A DNA stretch of 22,967 nucleotides, taken from an uncultured Austwickia sp. Its GTDB lineage: Bacteria; Actinomycetota; Actinomycetes; Actinomycetales; Dermatophilaceae. Below are positions 7,070 to 15,458 of the stretch, one piece after another; positions within the stretch are counted from its first letter, which is position 1, and each line of letters starts with the position of its first letter. The notes below the pieces were generated by a model, which made no database searches, was not told the DNA's origin, and saw nothing but the letters and a program-made list of their open reading frames with translations. The position numbers and the translations under genes were made by a program. The stretch is taken from assembly GCA_934678955.1 (NCBI GenBank), contig CAKUSI010000025.1, positions 1 through 22,967 on the forward strand. Direction: 5' to 3'.

Positions 7070-8329
7070 ATGATGTCGTCCGCCACGCAGGTGAGCGGTG
7101 CGCCGGATCGGCCCACCGCTGTCGCGTACTGCCCCGACGAGCTCGTGGTGGCCCTCCCGCACGCCCAGCTCGTGACCCGAATCCTCGCGGAGTGGTCCGC
7201 CCGCCCCGACGTCGCGGCGGGAGACGCGAACCCGACCCTGCGCCTCGCCCGGATGACGTTGGACGCGACCGCCGGCGTGCAGCACCTGCAGGGTGACGCC
7301 GTCCTGGCGCCCCTGGTCGAGAAGGCCCGGCGCCGGCTGGACGCCGAAGACCGCGCACCCACCGACCTGGACCTCATCAGCGGCTGTCTGCGGGCGTACT
7401 GCGCGCAGGAGTACGGGGGGTGGGTCCCCGTCTTCGGCAAGAACCGGACGGTGACCCGGTCGCTCTACGTCATCGACATGCAGGAGGAACACGGCTACGC
7501 CACGGCGCCCGAGTGGGTCTTCGGCGACGCGTCCCGGCAGGCCACGATCGGCGCCCGCCCCGAGGGGACGATCGGCGACGCGGACGTGGACGTCATCGAC
7601 ACCGCGGTATGGGCCCACCCCTGGCTGACGGGTGGCGTCACCGCGGGCGGTTCGGCGTTGCTGTCCCGTCCGAAGCCCGGCGACCCCGATCACGCGACCT
7701 TCGTGGTCGGCCTCATCCTGCGCCAGGCGCCGGCGGCGACCGTGCGCGTCCGGGACGTGTTCGGCGGGGCGGCGTCAGGGCAGTCCTGGGATCTCGCGTG
7801 CGCCATCGCAGAGGTGGCGAGCAAGCAGCCGCGCGTGCTCAACCTCTCCCTCGGCTGCGTGACCGACGACGCCGAGCCGCCGCTGTCGCTGACTGCGGCC
7901 CTCGACTGCCTTCCCACCGACACGGTGGTCATCGCCGCGGCCGGCAACGCGGATCCCGCCCTGGTGGCGAGCGGCGCCTGCCCCCGCCCGGACTGGCCCG
8001 CGGCCCTCCCGAACGTCGTGGCCGTCGGCGCGCTCGACGGGGACGGGCTCAGGGCCCGATTCAGCGCCGACTCGCCCTGGGTCGACGTGGTCGCCCCCGG
8101 CGTCGACGTGCTGAGCACGGCCGTGGCCCCGCTGCGCGACCAGGCGGAATTCGCGCGGTGGAGCGGCACCTCGTTCGCTGCGGCAGCGGTGAGCGGCGCC
8201 CTGGCCGCGCGGCTGGACGACGACACCAACCCCCGCGCGGCCTGGAACGAGCTGGTGCGCGACTGTGCGCAGGACGCCTCGGGGCGCCCGGTGATCCCAC
8301 TCGCGGAGTTTCCGGCGGTGACGTCGTGA
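7070..8329 (+). CDS. Cytoplasmic subtilisin-like S8 serine peptidase
   Basis: This 419-residue protein has a full subtilase triad: Asp177 in DVIDTAV, His208 in DHATFVVG, and Ser368 in SGTSFAAAAVSG, with the oxyanion Asn293 in AAAGNAD. Around His the usual HGTH is degenerate (DHATF). Residues 1-165 form a predomain-like region unlike a classic I9 propeptide. No signal peptide or membrane anchor is visible, so it probably acts in the cytoplasm. GGAGG lies six bases before the ATG at 7070; the next codon is also ATG. Its stop overlaps the GTG of the sigma-factor gene by four bases (GTGA), so the two are translationally coupled. The context suggests proteolytic control of the sigma factor or its partner. 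It is also adjacent to the lanthipeptide cluster, but divergent from it. Confidence 0.88.
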   Translation: MMSSATQVSGAPDRPTAVAYCPDELVVALPHAQLVTRILAEWSARPDVAAGDANPTLRLARMTLDATAGVQHLQGDAVLAPLVEKARRRLDAEDRAPTDLDLISGCLRAYCAQEYGGWVPVFGKNRTVTRSLYVIDMQEEHGYATAPEWVFGDASRQATIGARPEGTIGDADVDVIDTAVWAHPWLTGGVTAGGSALLSRPKPGDPDHATFVVGLILRQAPAATVRVRDVFGGAASGQSWDLACAIAEVASKQPRVLNLSLGCVTDDAEPPLSLTAALDCLPTDTVVIAAAGNADPALVASGACPRPDWPAALPNVVAVGALDGDGLRARFSADSPWVDVVAPGVDVLSTAVAPLRDQAEFARWSGTSFAAAAVSGALAARLDDDTNPRAAWNELVRDCAQDASGRPVIPLAEFPAVTS

Positions 8330-8946
8330 GCAGCGGCCCACGGGCTTCGAGCCCGCCGCTGGCCGATCTGGTGGCGGCCGCGCGCGGCGGCGACCAGCTC
8401 GCCTGGAACGCGATCGTGGACCGGTATGCGGACCTGGTGTGGGCCGTGTGCCGGCAGTGTCGGCTGAGCACCGCCGACGCCGCGGACGTGTCCCAGACCG
8501 TGTGGCTCCGGGTGGTGGAACGGCTCGACGCGCTGCGGGAACCTGACGCGTTCCCAGGATGGCTCGTGACGATCACGCGCCGCGAGGCCTATCGGCTGAG
8601 CTCCTCCGCGTGGGTCTCGAAGGTGACCGACTCGGTGGACGCCGCCCCGTGGCTCGCTCCCGAGAGCGCGACGGAGTCCGGACCCGAGGACGCGGTCCTG
8701 GTGGCCGAGTGCCGGGCAGTGCTGCGCGAGGCGTTCGCCGCGCTGCCGGAGCACTGCCGGCGACTGATCACGATGCTCTACGGCAGCGACGCCGGAGCCA
8801 GCTACGCGGAGATCAGCGAGCGGCTGTCGATGCCGGTCGGCGGCATCGGACCGACTCGGTCGCGGTGCCTGGCGAAGCTGCGCCGCGATCCCGTCTTCTG
8901 CCGGTGGGCGGAAGGGCGCGCGAGCACGAAGGAGGTCGCGTCGTGA
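8326..8946 (+). CDS. ECF-type sigma-70 family RNA polymerase sigma factor
   Basis: This 206-residue sigma factor has region 2 at about residues 10-95 (LVAAARGGDQLAWNAIVDRYADLVWAVCRQC, DVSQTVWLRVVERL, FPGWLVTITRREAYRL) and region 4 at about 125-195 (FAALPEHCRRLITMLYG, then the helix-turn-helix YAEISERLSMPVGGIGPTRSRCLAKLRRD). There is no region 1 or 3, which is typical of the ECF group. It starts at GTG 8326, overlapping the peptidase stop by four bases, and its own stop overlaps the next GTG in the same way. A longer frame upstream in this phase is only the shadow of the peptidase gene. It likely drives a small regulon, perhaps its own operon. No anti-sigma with a zinc-binding or membrane domain is present. 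Confidence 0.9.
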   Translation: MSSGPRASSPPLADLVAAARGGDQLAWNAIVDRYADLVWAVCRQCRLSTADAADVSQTVWLRVVERLDALREPDAFPGWLVTITRREAYRLSSSAWVSKVTDSVDAAPWLAPESATESGPEDAVLVAECRAVLREAFAALPEHCRRLITMLYGSDAGASYAEISERLSMPVGGIGPTRSRCLAKLRRDPVFCRWAEGRASTKEVAS

Positions 8947-9437
8947 GCCAGTCCACGCCCGCCTGGGAGAGCGACGAGGGCCTGTTGCTGCTGCTGAGCG
9001 ACGCCCTGAAGTCGCCGGGTGACCCGAACTCGCCGGACGATGCGCCGGATGCCGTCAAGCGTGCGGCGTACGAGGCCTTCACCTGGCGCACCATCGACGC
9101 CGAACTCGCCTCCCTCGCCGAGGACGCTCTGGCGGACGCGAGCGAGGGGCGGGCCGAACCCGCCCTCACCCGCTCCGTTCAGGCCGACGTCACAGCCCTG
9201 ACGCTGGCCAGTCCCTCGGTGACCTTCGAACTGCAGGTATTGCCCGGGGTAGTCCTCGGGCAGATGATCCCCGCCGGCGCCCACCGCCTGGAGGTGCAGC
9301 GGCTCGCCGGTCATACGTATGACGTGCCCGTCGACGAACTCGGGTGCTTCACGCTCGAGCCCGTCCCGGGTGGCCTGTTCCGGCTCCGGTTGGACGGGGA
9401 CTCGATCGTGACGACGAGCTGGATCACGCTGCCATAG
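8943..9437 (+). CDS. Small sigma-associated protein with C-terminal beta-sandwich
   Basis: This 164-residue protein is encoded from GTG 8943, which overlaps the sigma-factor stop. AAGGAGG at 8929-8935 gives it a strong ribosome binding site. The N-terminal half is acidic and helical (AAYEAFTWRTIDAELASLAEDALADA, about residues 40-66, given here as one helix-rich block). The C-terminal half (about 80-164; TFELQVLPG, VPVDELGCFTLEPVPGGLFRLRL) resembles carboxypeptidase-regulatory or Cna-B-type beta-sandwiches often found next to actinobacterial ECF factors. There are no membrane segments. By position it may bind or inhibit the sigma factor, or be a substrate of the two proteases of the locus. Neither is shown by sequence alone. 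Confidence 0.72.
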   Translation: MSQSTPAWESDEGLLLLLSDALKSPGDPNSPDDAPDAVKRAAYEAFTWRTIDAELASLAEDALADASEGRAEPALTRSVQADVTALTLASPSVTFELQVLPGVVLGQMIPAGAHRLEVQRLAGHTYDVPVDELGCFTLEPVPGGLFRLRLDGDSIVTTSWITLP

Positions 9438-9451
9438 CGACGCACCGCCAG

Positions 9452-9498
9452 GTCAGAGGCGGTACGTCGCGGCGACGTCAGAGGCGGTACGTCGCGGC
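9452..9498. repeat. 22-bp tandem duplication over the chemoreceptor stop codon
   Basis: The 22-base unit beginning GTCAGAGGCGGTACG occurs at 9452-9473 and again at 9477-9498, a period of 25 bases. The inner copy encodes the last residues and TGA of the chemoreceptor gene, and the outer copy repeats them past the stop. This looks like a recent slippage duplication. Confidence 0.85.
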
Positions 9499-11115
9499 CA
9501 GGTCGCGCAGCGTCGCTGCCTGGGCGCCGAGTTCGTGCGCGGCCGCGGCGGTGGTGGCCGCGGCGCCCGTGGACTCCCTGGCCATGCCCGCCGCAGAGCT
9601 GACGCTGACCGTGATCTGACCCGCGACGCCGGCGACCTCGGCGACGTTGCGGCTCATCTCGTTGGTGGTGGCGGTCTGCTCCTCGACCGCCGAGGCGATG
9701 GTCGACTGCGTGTCGTTGATCTGGGCGATGATGGCCGAGATCTCGCTGATCGCCGCCACGGCTGCCTCGGTGTCGACCTGGATCTGCTCCACGCGGTGCG
9801 AGATGTCTTCGGTGGCCTTGGCGGTCTCCTGCGCCAGGTCCTTGACCTCGTTCGCCACGACCGCGAAACCCTTGCCCGCCTCGCCCGCCCGGGCCGCCTC
9901 GATTGTCGCGTTGAGGGCCAGCAGGTTGGTCTGCTCCGCGATCGAGGTGATGGTCTTGATGACCTCGCCGATTTCGGCGCTCGACGAACCCAGCTTCGCC
10001 ACCGTCGCGTTCGTCTGGTCCGCGACCTGCACGGCGGAGGCGGCGACACTGGCCGCGTCCTGCGCGTTCTGCGCGATCGCGCGAATCGACGACGTCATTT
10101 CCTCCGTGCCGGCCGACACGGTCTGTACCGCGTGGGTGACCTCCTCGGAGCGCGCGGACACCCCCTCGAGGGCGCCCGCCGCGGAGTCGGCCGTGCGGTT
10201 GACCTCGTCGGAGACGCGCGACAGGTCACCGGACGCGTCGTTGAGGTGGGCGGCCGAGTCGCGGACGCCCACGATCAGTGCGTTGATGCGACCGATCGCG
10301 GTCTTCGCGGACGCGGCGATCCGGCCCAGCTCGTCGCCCTGCGCCACCTGCGGTTCCCGGGTGAGGTCGCCGTTGGCCACCGCCGCCAGCGAAGCGTCGA
10401 CCTCGCCGAGGTCGCGCCGGAAACCGCGGACGATCGAGAAGGTCACGAGCGCGGCGGCCAGCGTCGTGATGATGAGAATGACGACCTGCGCGTTGCGGGC
10501 AGCCTGGGCGTCCCCGTGAGCCATGGCATTGATGCCTGCGACGCGCGCGTTGATGGCGCCGTTGAGCGCAGCGGCGGCCGTGGCGGCCGTGCCGGCCGAT
10601 TCCGCCGCATCCTTGGCGAGCAGCGCATCGCCCGCCGCTCGACCTTCCGAGCCCGCGGCGTAGGACTGCACAGCGCGCGCATCGACGTCGAGGAAGGTCG
10701 TCCACGCCGCAGACAGTTGCTCGAACTGGGCCTTCTCCGCGTCGGTGAGGACCGCGACCGGCATCTTCTGGAGGTTGGCCTGGAGCGACTCGACGGCCTT
10801 GAGGTAGGCGGCGCGTTCCGGCGCGGAGGCGTCGAGCGCCCTCGCGGCGCCGTCGCGGTGCACCGCCCACGCGTAGCTCCGCTGCGCGCCCGCGACCTCA
10901 GCCCCGTTCCGCTGAAGACCCGAGGACACGATGGCCCCCTGCCGGATCGTGTTGATGTCGTCGAGCCGAGAGTCGTACTGGGCCTGCGATGCCACCGAGA
11001 TCATGCCGATGAGCAGCGCGCCGACGACGCCGATGGCGCCCACGACGACGATCTTGGTCACGATGCTGAGGCGCTTGAACCGGGGCGCTGAGGCGGTGCC
11101 GTGGGGCAGTTTCAC
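9478..11115 (-). CDS. Methyl-accepting chemotaxis protein
   Basis: This 545-residue transmembrane chemoreceptor would pass an outside signal to CheA/CheW. Transmembrane helix 1 spans about residues 19-42, a helical extracellular sensor of four-helix-bundle type about 43-210, and helix 2 about 212-234. A HAMP domain follows (about 235-288), then the coiled-coil signalling domain. The conserved hairpin tip near residue 390 reads IAEQTNLLALNATIEAARAG, followed by GKGFAVVANEVKDLA. There is no C-terminal CheR-binding pentapeptide. It starts at GTG 11115 with GGAAGGA about ten bases upstream. It points against its neighbours and separates the small sigma-associated gene from the CHAT gene. No other chemotaxis gene is in the window, so it is an orphan receptor here. 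Confidence 0.93.
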   Translation of the reverse strand: MKLPHGTASAPRFKRLSIVTKIVVVGAIGVVGALLIGMISVASQAQYDSRLDDINTIRQGAIVSSGLQRNGAEVAGAQRSYAWAVHRDGAARALDASAPERAAYLKAVESLQANLQKMPVAVLTDAEKAQFEQLSAAWTTFLDVDARAVQSYAAGSEGRAAGDALLAKDAAESAGTAATAAAALNGAINARVAGINAMAHGDAQAARNAQVVILIITTLAAALVTFSIVRGFRRDLGEVDASLAAVANGDLTREPQVAQGDELGRIAASAKTAIGRINALIVGVRDSAAHLNDASGDLSRVSDEVNRTADSAAGALEGVSARSEEVTHAVQTVSAGTEEMTSSIRAIAQNAQDAASVAASAVQVADQTNATVAKLGSSSAEIGEVIKTITSIAEQTNLLALNATIEAARAGEAGKGFAVVANEVKDLAQETAKATEDISHRVEQIQVDTEAAVAAISEISAIIAQINDTQSTIASAVEEQTATTNEMSRNVAEVAGVAGQITVSVSSAAGMARESTGAAATTAAAAHELGAQAATLRDLAATYRL

Positions 11116-11163
11116 AGCGGGATGGTCCTTCCATAAGCGGTGGGGCGGGACGTCGCCCAGTAC

Positions 11164-11171
11164 TGATCGGC
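11164..11171 (-). promoter_or_regulatory. Possible sigma-28-like -10 element for the chemoreceptor
   Basis: On the minus strand this reads GCCGATCA, seven of eight matches to the motility sigma-factor -10 consensus GCCGATAA, about 50 bases upstream of the GTG. No good TAAA-type -35 element is visible at the expected distance, so the call is weak. Confidence 0.25.
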
Positions 11172-11280
11172 GGTATTCGACGGGCCATCAGTCCTTTTCC
11201 GAAGCGTTGGCGGTGCGCCGTGGACCAGGGCCCCGGACCGAGCGTCCGAGAGGTCATCGGGTCGCGCGGTGTTTCTGGCG

Positions 11281-11309
11281 TTCACTGTCCTGGCGTGTGG
11301 GCCTACGGT
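11281..11309 (+). promoter_or_regulatory. Candidate leaderless promoter of the CHAT gene
   Basis: TTCACT (11281-11286), a 17-base spacer and TACGGT (11304-11309) make a -35/-10 pair. The -10 hexamer ends six bases before the ATG at 11316, so transcription would begin on the A of the start codon. This agrees with the TANNNT at -12 to -7 seen for actinobacterial leaderless mRNAs, and with the lack of a ribosome binding site. Confidence 0.5.
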
Positions 11310-11315
11310 GGTGGC

Positions 11316-14090
11316 ATGACGGCGCCCGACGCGCGGGGCCTGGCCCGCCAGGCGGTCGAGACCGTGCCGGCCGACCCGGCGCGCGGCCGGACGCTCGCCC
11401 GCCAGGCGCTCGCCGAGGCCCGACGGTGCGGCGACCCCGTGGCGCAGAGCCTTGCCGAGCGGGCCTGCGGCGTGGCCGACGTGCACTTCGGGCGCCTGGC
11501 CGGCGCGACCGCCAGGCTGCGGCGGGCCGTTTCTCTCGCCGAGGGCGTCGACGCGGGCGTGGCCGCGGATGCGCGCATCTCGTTGGCGTTCGCGCTGACG
11601 CGGCAGGGCGATCTGCGGGGGGCGGTGGAAGAGATCAGCGGCGCCCTCGGCGACCTGACGGGCGAACAACGGGCGGCGGGGCTCGCCCAGCGGGCCGCGA
11701 TCCAGCAGCACCTGGGTCATCTCGACGCGGCTGCGGCCGACTACGCGCAGGCCCTTCCCGTGCTCCGCGCGGCCGCCGACCGGGTGCGGGTGCAGCGGAT
11801 CCTCTCCAACAGGGGGGTGCTGCACGCGTTCCGGCACGAGTACGACCAGGCGGCGCGGGACCTCGCGGAGGCGCTCGCGCTCTGCCGCGAACTCGGCCTG
11901 ACGCTCGGCCAGGCATACGTCCACGAAAACCTGGTGCTCGTCCACCGGCGTCTCGGCGACGTGGAGGCGGCGCTGAAGCACCTGGGCCGAGCCGATCGGC
12001 TCTATCGCGACCTGGGAATGCCGACGGGGACGCTGCGGATGGAACGCAGCGAGCTGTTGTCGTCGATCGGCCACTGGGCCGAGGCACGCGAGGCGGCGGA
12101 AGCGGCCGTGGTGGAGTTCCGCCGGGCCCGGCGTCGGATCAGCGTGCCCGAGGCGCGGCTCCTCGTGGCCCATACTGCATTGCGCTCCGGGGCTCCGCAG
12201 CTTGCGTTGCGGGAGGCCCGCTGCGCGCGCCGCCAGCTTGCGGCCCAGGAGCGGACGCGCTTCGTGGCGCTCGCCGACTGCTTGATCCTGCGCGCCGAAC
12301 ACGCCCATCCCGCCCGCCGCGACCCCGACGCTCGGGAGTTGTCCCGCGCGGCGCGTGCGGCCGACGGCGCCGGGTGGCCGGACGCCGCGGCGGAGCTACG
12401 GCTCCTCATCGGCCGCAGCGCGCTCGCCGCAGGCCCGCGGGCGGGCGACGTGGCGGACCGGGAGCTTCGCCTCGTGGCTGCCCACCGGCACCAGGGGCCG
12501 TCGCTGGTGCGGGTGCGGGCTTGGTATGCGGCCGCGCTGCTCCATGCGCTGCGAAACGACGACGCAGCGGCCGCCCGCGCGGCGGCGTCGGGCCTGGCCG
12601 TGCTCGAGGAGTTCCGGACCACGATCCACGCCACCGACCTGCGGGCGGGTCTCTCGGCGGTGGGCGTGGACCTCGCGGCGATCGGGGTGGACTACGCCGT
12701 CAAGCGACATTCGCCCCGGCTCCTGTTCGCCTGGGCCGAGCGCAGCCGGGCCCGCCAGCTGCTCCAGCCGCCCGCCTCGGCCCGACCGAACTCGATCCTC
12801 GGGCAGCGACTCTCCCAACTGCGGGCGCTGACGGCGGAGGTGGATCAGCGTCGGGCGGCCGGGGAAGACGTCACGCATCTGGTGAAGGCCCAGGTCGCGG
12901 CCGAGCACGAGCTGCGCGACCTGGGCCGCTCCGGCCATGCCGGCCCTGGCGAGACCGGTGAGCCGTGGACCTGGCCCCGCTTGTTCGGTGCGCTTCGTGG
13001 GGACGCCCTGGTGCAGTTCGTCGAGGCGCGCGGCACGCTGTATGCCCTCACGGTGGTGGACGGGCGGGTGCGGCGTCGCGAGGTCGGCACCTCGGCCGCG
13101 GTGGGGCGGCTGGCGCGGTGGTTCCCGTTCGGGCTGCGCCGGCTCGCCGGGGCGACCGGGCGAACCCCGGGCAGCGACGCGGCCGCGCAGCTGGTGCGTC
13201 GCCAGGCGGCGCAGGTCGAGGAGCTCGTGCTGGCGCCCCTGGGGCACCTGCTCGGGGACCGCCGCCTCGTGATCGTGCCGACCGGGCCGCTGCACTCCCT
13301 CCCGTGGTCGCTGCTGCCCTCCCTGCGCGGCCGCCCGGTGACGGTGGCTCCCTCCAGCGCCTTGTGGCTGCGCACGGTCGAGCGCAGCGAGGGCACTGGT
13401 AAGGGCGAGGGTTCTGGGAAAAGCGAGGCATCCGGGCAGACTGAGCGTCTCGGAGGCGTGGTGGTCGTCGCAGGCCCGGGCCTCGCCGGGGCGGTGGCCG
13501 AAGCCGACGCCGTGGCGGCCATCCATGGTTCCCGTCGCCCCCTCACCGGTGAGCGGGCCGGGCACCGCGAGGTCATCGCGGCGCTGGCGGACGCGCGGCT
13601 GGCCCACCTCGCGGCCCACGGCCGGGTCCGGCGGGACAACCCGCTGCTGTCCCACATCACGTTGGCCGACGGGCCGGTGAGCGTCTACGACCTGGAGCTG
13701 GCCGACCGCCTCCCCGACACCGTGGTCCTGGCCGCCTGCGACGTGGGGGACAGCGTGGTGCTGGCCGGCGACGAGCTGCTGGGGCTGGCGGCGGGTTTTC
13801 TGACGCGGGGCAGCCGCCACGTCGTCGCGTCGGTCGTGCCCGTGCCCGATGCCGCGACCCAGCCGCTGATGGTCGCGCTGCACCAGCGGCTGGCGGACGG
13901 CGCGCCCGTGGCCGAGGCTCTCGCGGACGCCCAGCTGCGGCTCGGGGACGACCACCCGGCCGCCCTGGCCGCCGCCGCTGGATTCTGTTGCTTCGGTGCG
14001 GGGCTCACGAGCGGGTCGCCCAGTGACGGGCGAGCCCGGACCGTGAACTCGGCGCCCGCGCCGATGTCCGTCGCGGAGCCGATCGGTTAG
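11316..14090 (+). CDS. TPR-CHAT caspase-like protease
   Basis: This 924-residue protein joins an N-terminal alpha-helical array of TPR-like repeats (about residues 1-480; for example ARISLAFALTRQGDLRGAVEEI and HENLVLVHRRLGDVEAALKHL, each about 34-40 residues per unit) to a C-terminal CHAT domain (about 560-900). The caspase-type dyad is visible as His768 in HLAAHG and Cys808 in VVLAACDVG. LHSLPWSLLP and DELLGLAAGFLTRG are other CHAT landmarks. A Gly/Ser/Lys/Glu-rich linker near residues 690-710 interrupts the domain. The ATG at 11316 lacks a ribosome binding site but fits a leaderless transcript; the frame extends to 11220 without family features. It is probably the effector or switch protease of the S8/sigma locus. 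The stop overlaps the convergent guanine deaminase stop by four bases. Confidence 0.9.
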   Translation: MTAPDARGLARQAVETVPADPARGRTLARQALAEARRCGDPVAQSLAERACGVADVHFGRLAGATARLRRAVSLAEGVDAGVAADARISLAFALTRQGDLRGAVEEISGALGDLTGEQRAAGLAQRAAIQQHLGHLDAAAADYAQALPVLRAAADRVRVQRILSNRGVLHAFRHEYDQAARDLAEALALCRELGLTLGQAYVHENLVLVHRRLGDVEAALKHLGRADRLYRDLGMPTGTLRMERSELLSSIGHWAEAREAAEAAVVEFRRARRRISVPEARLLVAHTALRSGAPQLALREARCARRQLAAQERTRFVALADCLILRAEHAHPARRDPDARELSRAARAADGAGWPDAAAELRLLIGRSALAAGPRAGDVADRELRLVAAHRHQGPSLVRVRAWYAAALLHALRNDDAAAARAAASGLAVLEEFRTTIHATDLRAGLSAVGVDLAAIGVDYAVKRHSPRLLFAWAERSRARQLLQPPASARPNSILGQRLSQLRALTAEVDQRRAAGEDVTHLVKAQVAAEHELRDLGRSGHAGPGETGEPWTWPRLFGALRGDALVQFVEARGTLYALTVVDGRVRRREVGTSAAVGRLARWFPFGLRRLAGATGRTPGSDAAAQLVRRQAAQVEELVLAPLGHLLGDRRLVIVPTGPLHSLPWSLLPSLRGRPVTVAPSSALWLRTVERSEGTGKGEGSGKSEASGQTERLGGVVVVAGPGLAGAVAEADAVAAIHGSRRPLTGERAGHREVIAALADARLAHLAAHGRVRRDNPLLSHITLADGPVSVYDLELADRLPDTVVLAACDVGDSVVLAGDELLGLAAGFLTRGSRHVVASVVPVPDAATQPLMVALHQRLADGAPVAEALADAQLRLGDDHPAALAAAAGFCCFGAGLTSGSPSDGRARTVNSAPAPMSVAEPIG

Positions 14091-15457
14091 CTCACCAGCC
14101 GATCGCCGTCGACCCATACGCCCGCGATATCCGCCGGAGTGCCCAGGGCGAAGACCGTGGCCAGCGCATCGCTGGGGTCGAGCGCGTGGCGCAGCCCGAC
14201 GTCCATCGGGTCCCCGCGCCGGGGCCGCAGCCAGACGGCGTCGAAGCGCATCCCCTCCGACAGGTGCCCTACCTCGTCCTCCTGGCCGAGGGCGCGGGCG
14301 CCGGCAGCGGTGGCGAGGTAGAGCAGGTGCGCGGGCGTCAGCGGCACGCCGTCGGGGTGCAGTCGCTGCACGAAGTACGCCTGCAAGCCCTCCTTGAGCA
14401 GGCAGAACCCGGTCCCGGCACCCACATCGCTGCCCAGCGCCAGCGCCACGCCGGCGTCCAGGTGGCGACGCATCGGGAACAGGCCGGAGCCCAGGGCGCT
14501 GTTGCTCGTCGGGCAGTGCGCGACCGCGGTGCCGCGGTCGGCCAGCTGCGCCAGCTCCTCGTCGGTGGGGTGCACGTTGTGGGCCAGCACGCTGCTGCCT
14601 CGGAGGAGCCCCGGTCGGTCGTAGGTGTGCGTATAACCGGGCAGTCCCGACAGGGATCGCACCTCCTCGATCTCGACGGGGTTCTCGTTCACGTGCGAGG
14701 TGAACAGCGCCCCGGTGACCTCCGACTGCGTCTGCGCGCAGGAGGCCAGCAGGTCCGGCGTGGCGGACAGTGCGAACCGCGGCGTCACCGCGTACCGCAA
14801 CCTCCCGCGGCCGTGCCACCGGTGCGCCAGCGCCACCGACTCCTCGTGCGCCCTCTCCGGGGTGGTCAGCAAGTCCGGCCGGAGGATCCGGTCCGCCACG
14901 ACCAGGCCGGTCGCGATCCGCAACCCGCTGGCGGCCGCCTCCTCACAGAAGGCGTCCACCGCGCTCGCGAAGTGGGACCCGAACACCAGTGCGCTCGTCG
15001 TACCCGCTCCGATGAGCCCGGTCAGGAACTCACCGGCCACCTCACGGGCGACCGACGTGTCACCCATACGAGCTTCCTCCGGCAGGGCGCAGCGATCGAG
15101 CCACTCCAACAGCGGCATGCCGAGGCCGCCGATCACCCGCACCTGGGGGAAGTGCACATGCGTGTCCACGAAGCCCGGCAGGAGCAGGCCCTCGCTCAGG
15201 TCGACCACCGCCGCTTCGGGATGGCGGGCCCGCAGATCCGCATACGGTCCGCGCGCCACGATCACGCCGTCGCGGACCAGAAGCCCCGCGTCCTGCGCGG
15301 CGCGGAGCGCGCCGCCGGCGAAGGGGTTGGCCGGCGTGTCCAGCACGACGGCCCGATACAGGGTCGCCTCGCCCGAGAGGGTCGCTTCGCCCGTGCCACG
15401 GGCAGAATCCATCCGCGGTCGGCCCGCTGCGCGCCGACCGCCGTCGTCGGCGCCCAT
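14087..15457 (-). CDS. guaD: Guanine deaminase
   Basis: This 456-residue amidohydrolase converts guanine to xanthine and ammonia, feeding the xanthine dehydrogenase encoded just upstream. The metal site is visible: His100 and His102 in DTHVHFPQ, a His in FTSHVNENP, a His in LAHNVHP, and the Asp in LGSDVGAGTG. CPTSNSALGSGLFP is the guanine-deaminase signature. The ATG at 15457 follows the xdhB stop after one base, so translation is coupled. An internal Met at residue 16 is an alternative start. The N-terminal extension contains a small in-frame duplication (GEATLS, GEATL), coming from an 18-base tandem repeat near 15360-15396. The 3' end overlaps the convergent CHAT gene by four bases, leaving no room for a terminator outside coding sequence. 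Confidence 0.94.
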   Translation of the reverse strand: MGADDGGRRAAGRPRMDSARGTGEATLSGEATLYRAVVLDTPANPFAGGALRAAQDAGLLVRDGVIVARGPYADLRARHPEAAVVDLSEGLLLPGFVDTHVHFPQVRVIGGLGMPLLEWLDRCALPEEARMGDTSVAREVAGEFLTGLIGAGTTSALVFGSHFASAVDAFCEEAAASGLRIATGLVVADRILRPDLLTTPERAHEESVALAHRWHGRGRLRYAVTPRFALSATPDLLASCAQTQSEVTGALFTSHVNENPVEIEEVRSLSGLPGYTHTYDRPGLLRGSSVLAHNVHPTDEELAQLADRGTAVAHCPTSNSALGSGLFPMRRHLDAGVALALGSDVGAGTGFCLLKEGLQAYFVQRLHPDGVPLTPAHLLYLATAAGARALGQEDEVGHLSEGMRFDAVWLRPRRGDPMDVGLRHALDPSDALATVFALGTPADIAGVWVDGDRLVS

Positions 15458-15458
15458 G

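Noticed and set aside
7420..8325. Upstream part of the long frame that contains the sigma factor
   Set aside because: It is the out-of-frame shadow of the S8 peptidase. The GTG at 8326, overlapping the peptidase stop, is the natural start.
7070..8329. The S8 peptidase as the lanthipeptide leader peptidase (LanP-like)
   Set aside because: It is divergent from the cluster, overlaps a sigma-factor gene and has no signal peptide. Subtilisin-type LanP enzymes belong to class I/II systems. It cannot be fully excluded, but the sigma/CHAT association explains it better.
11220..11315. Upstream GTG start for the CHAT protein
   Set aside because: The extra 32 residues show no TPR pattern, and the predicted leaderless promoter places transcription start at 11316.
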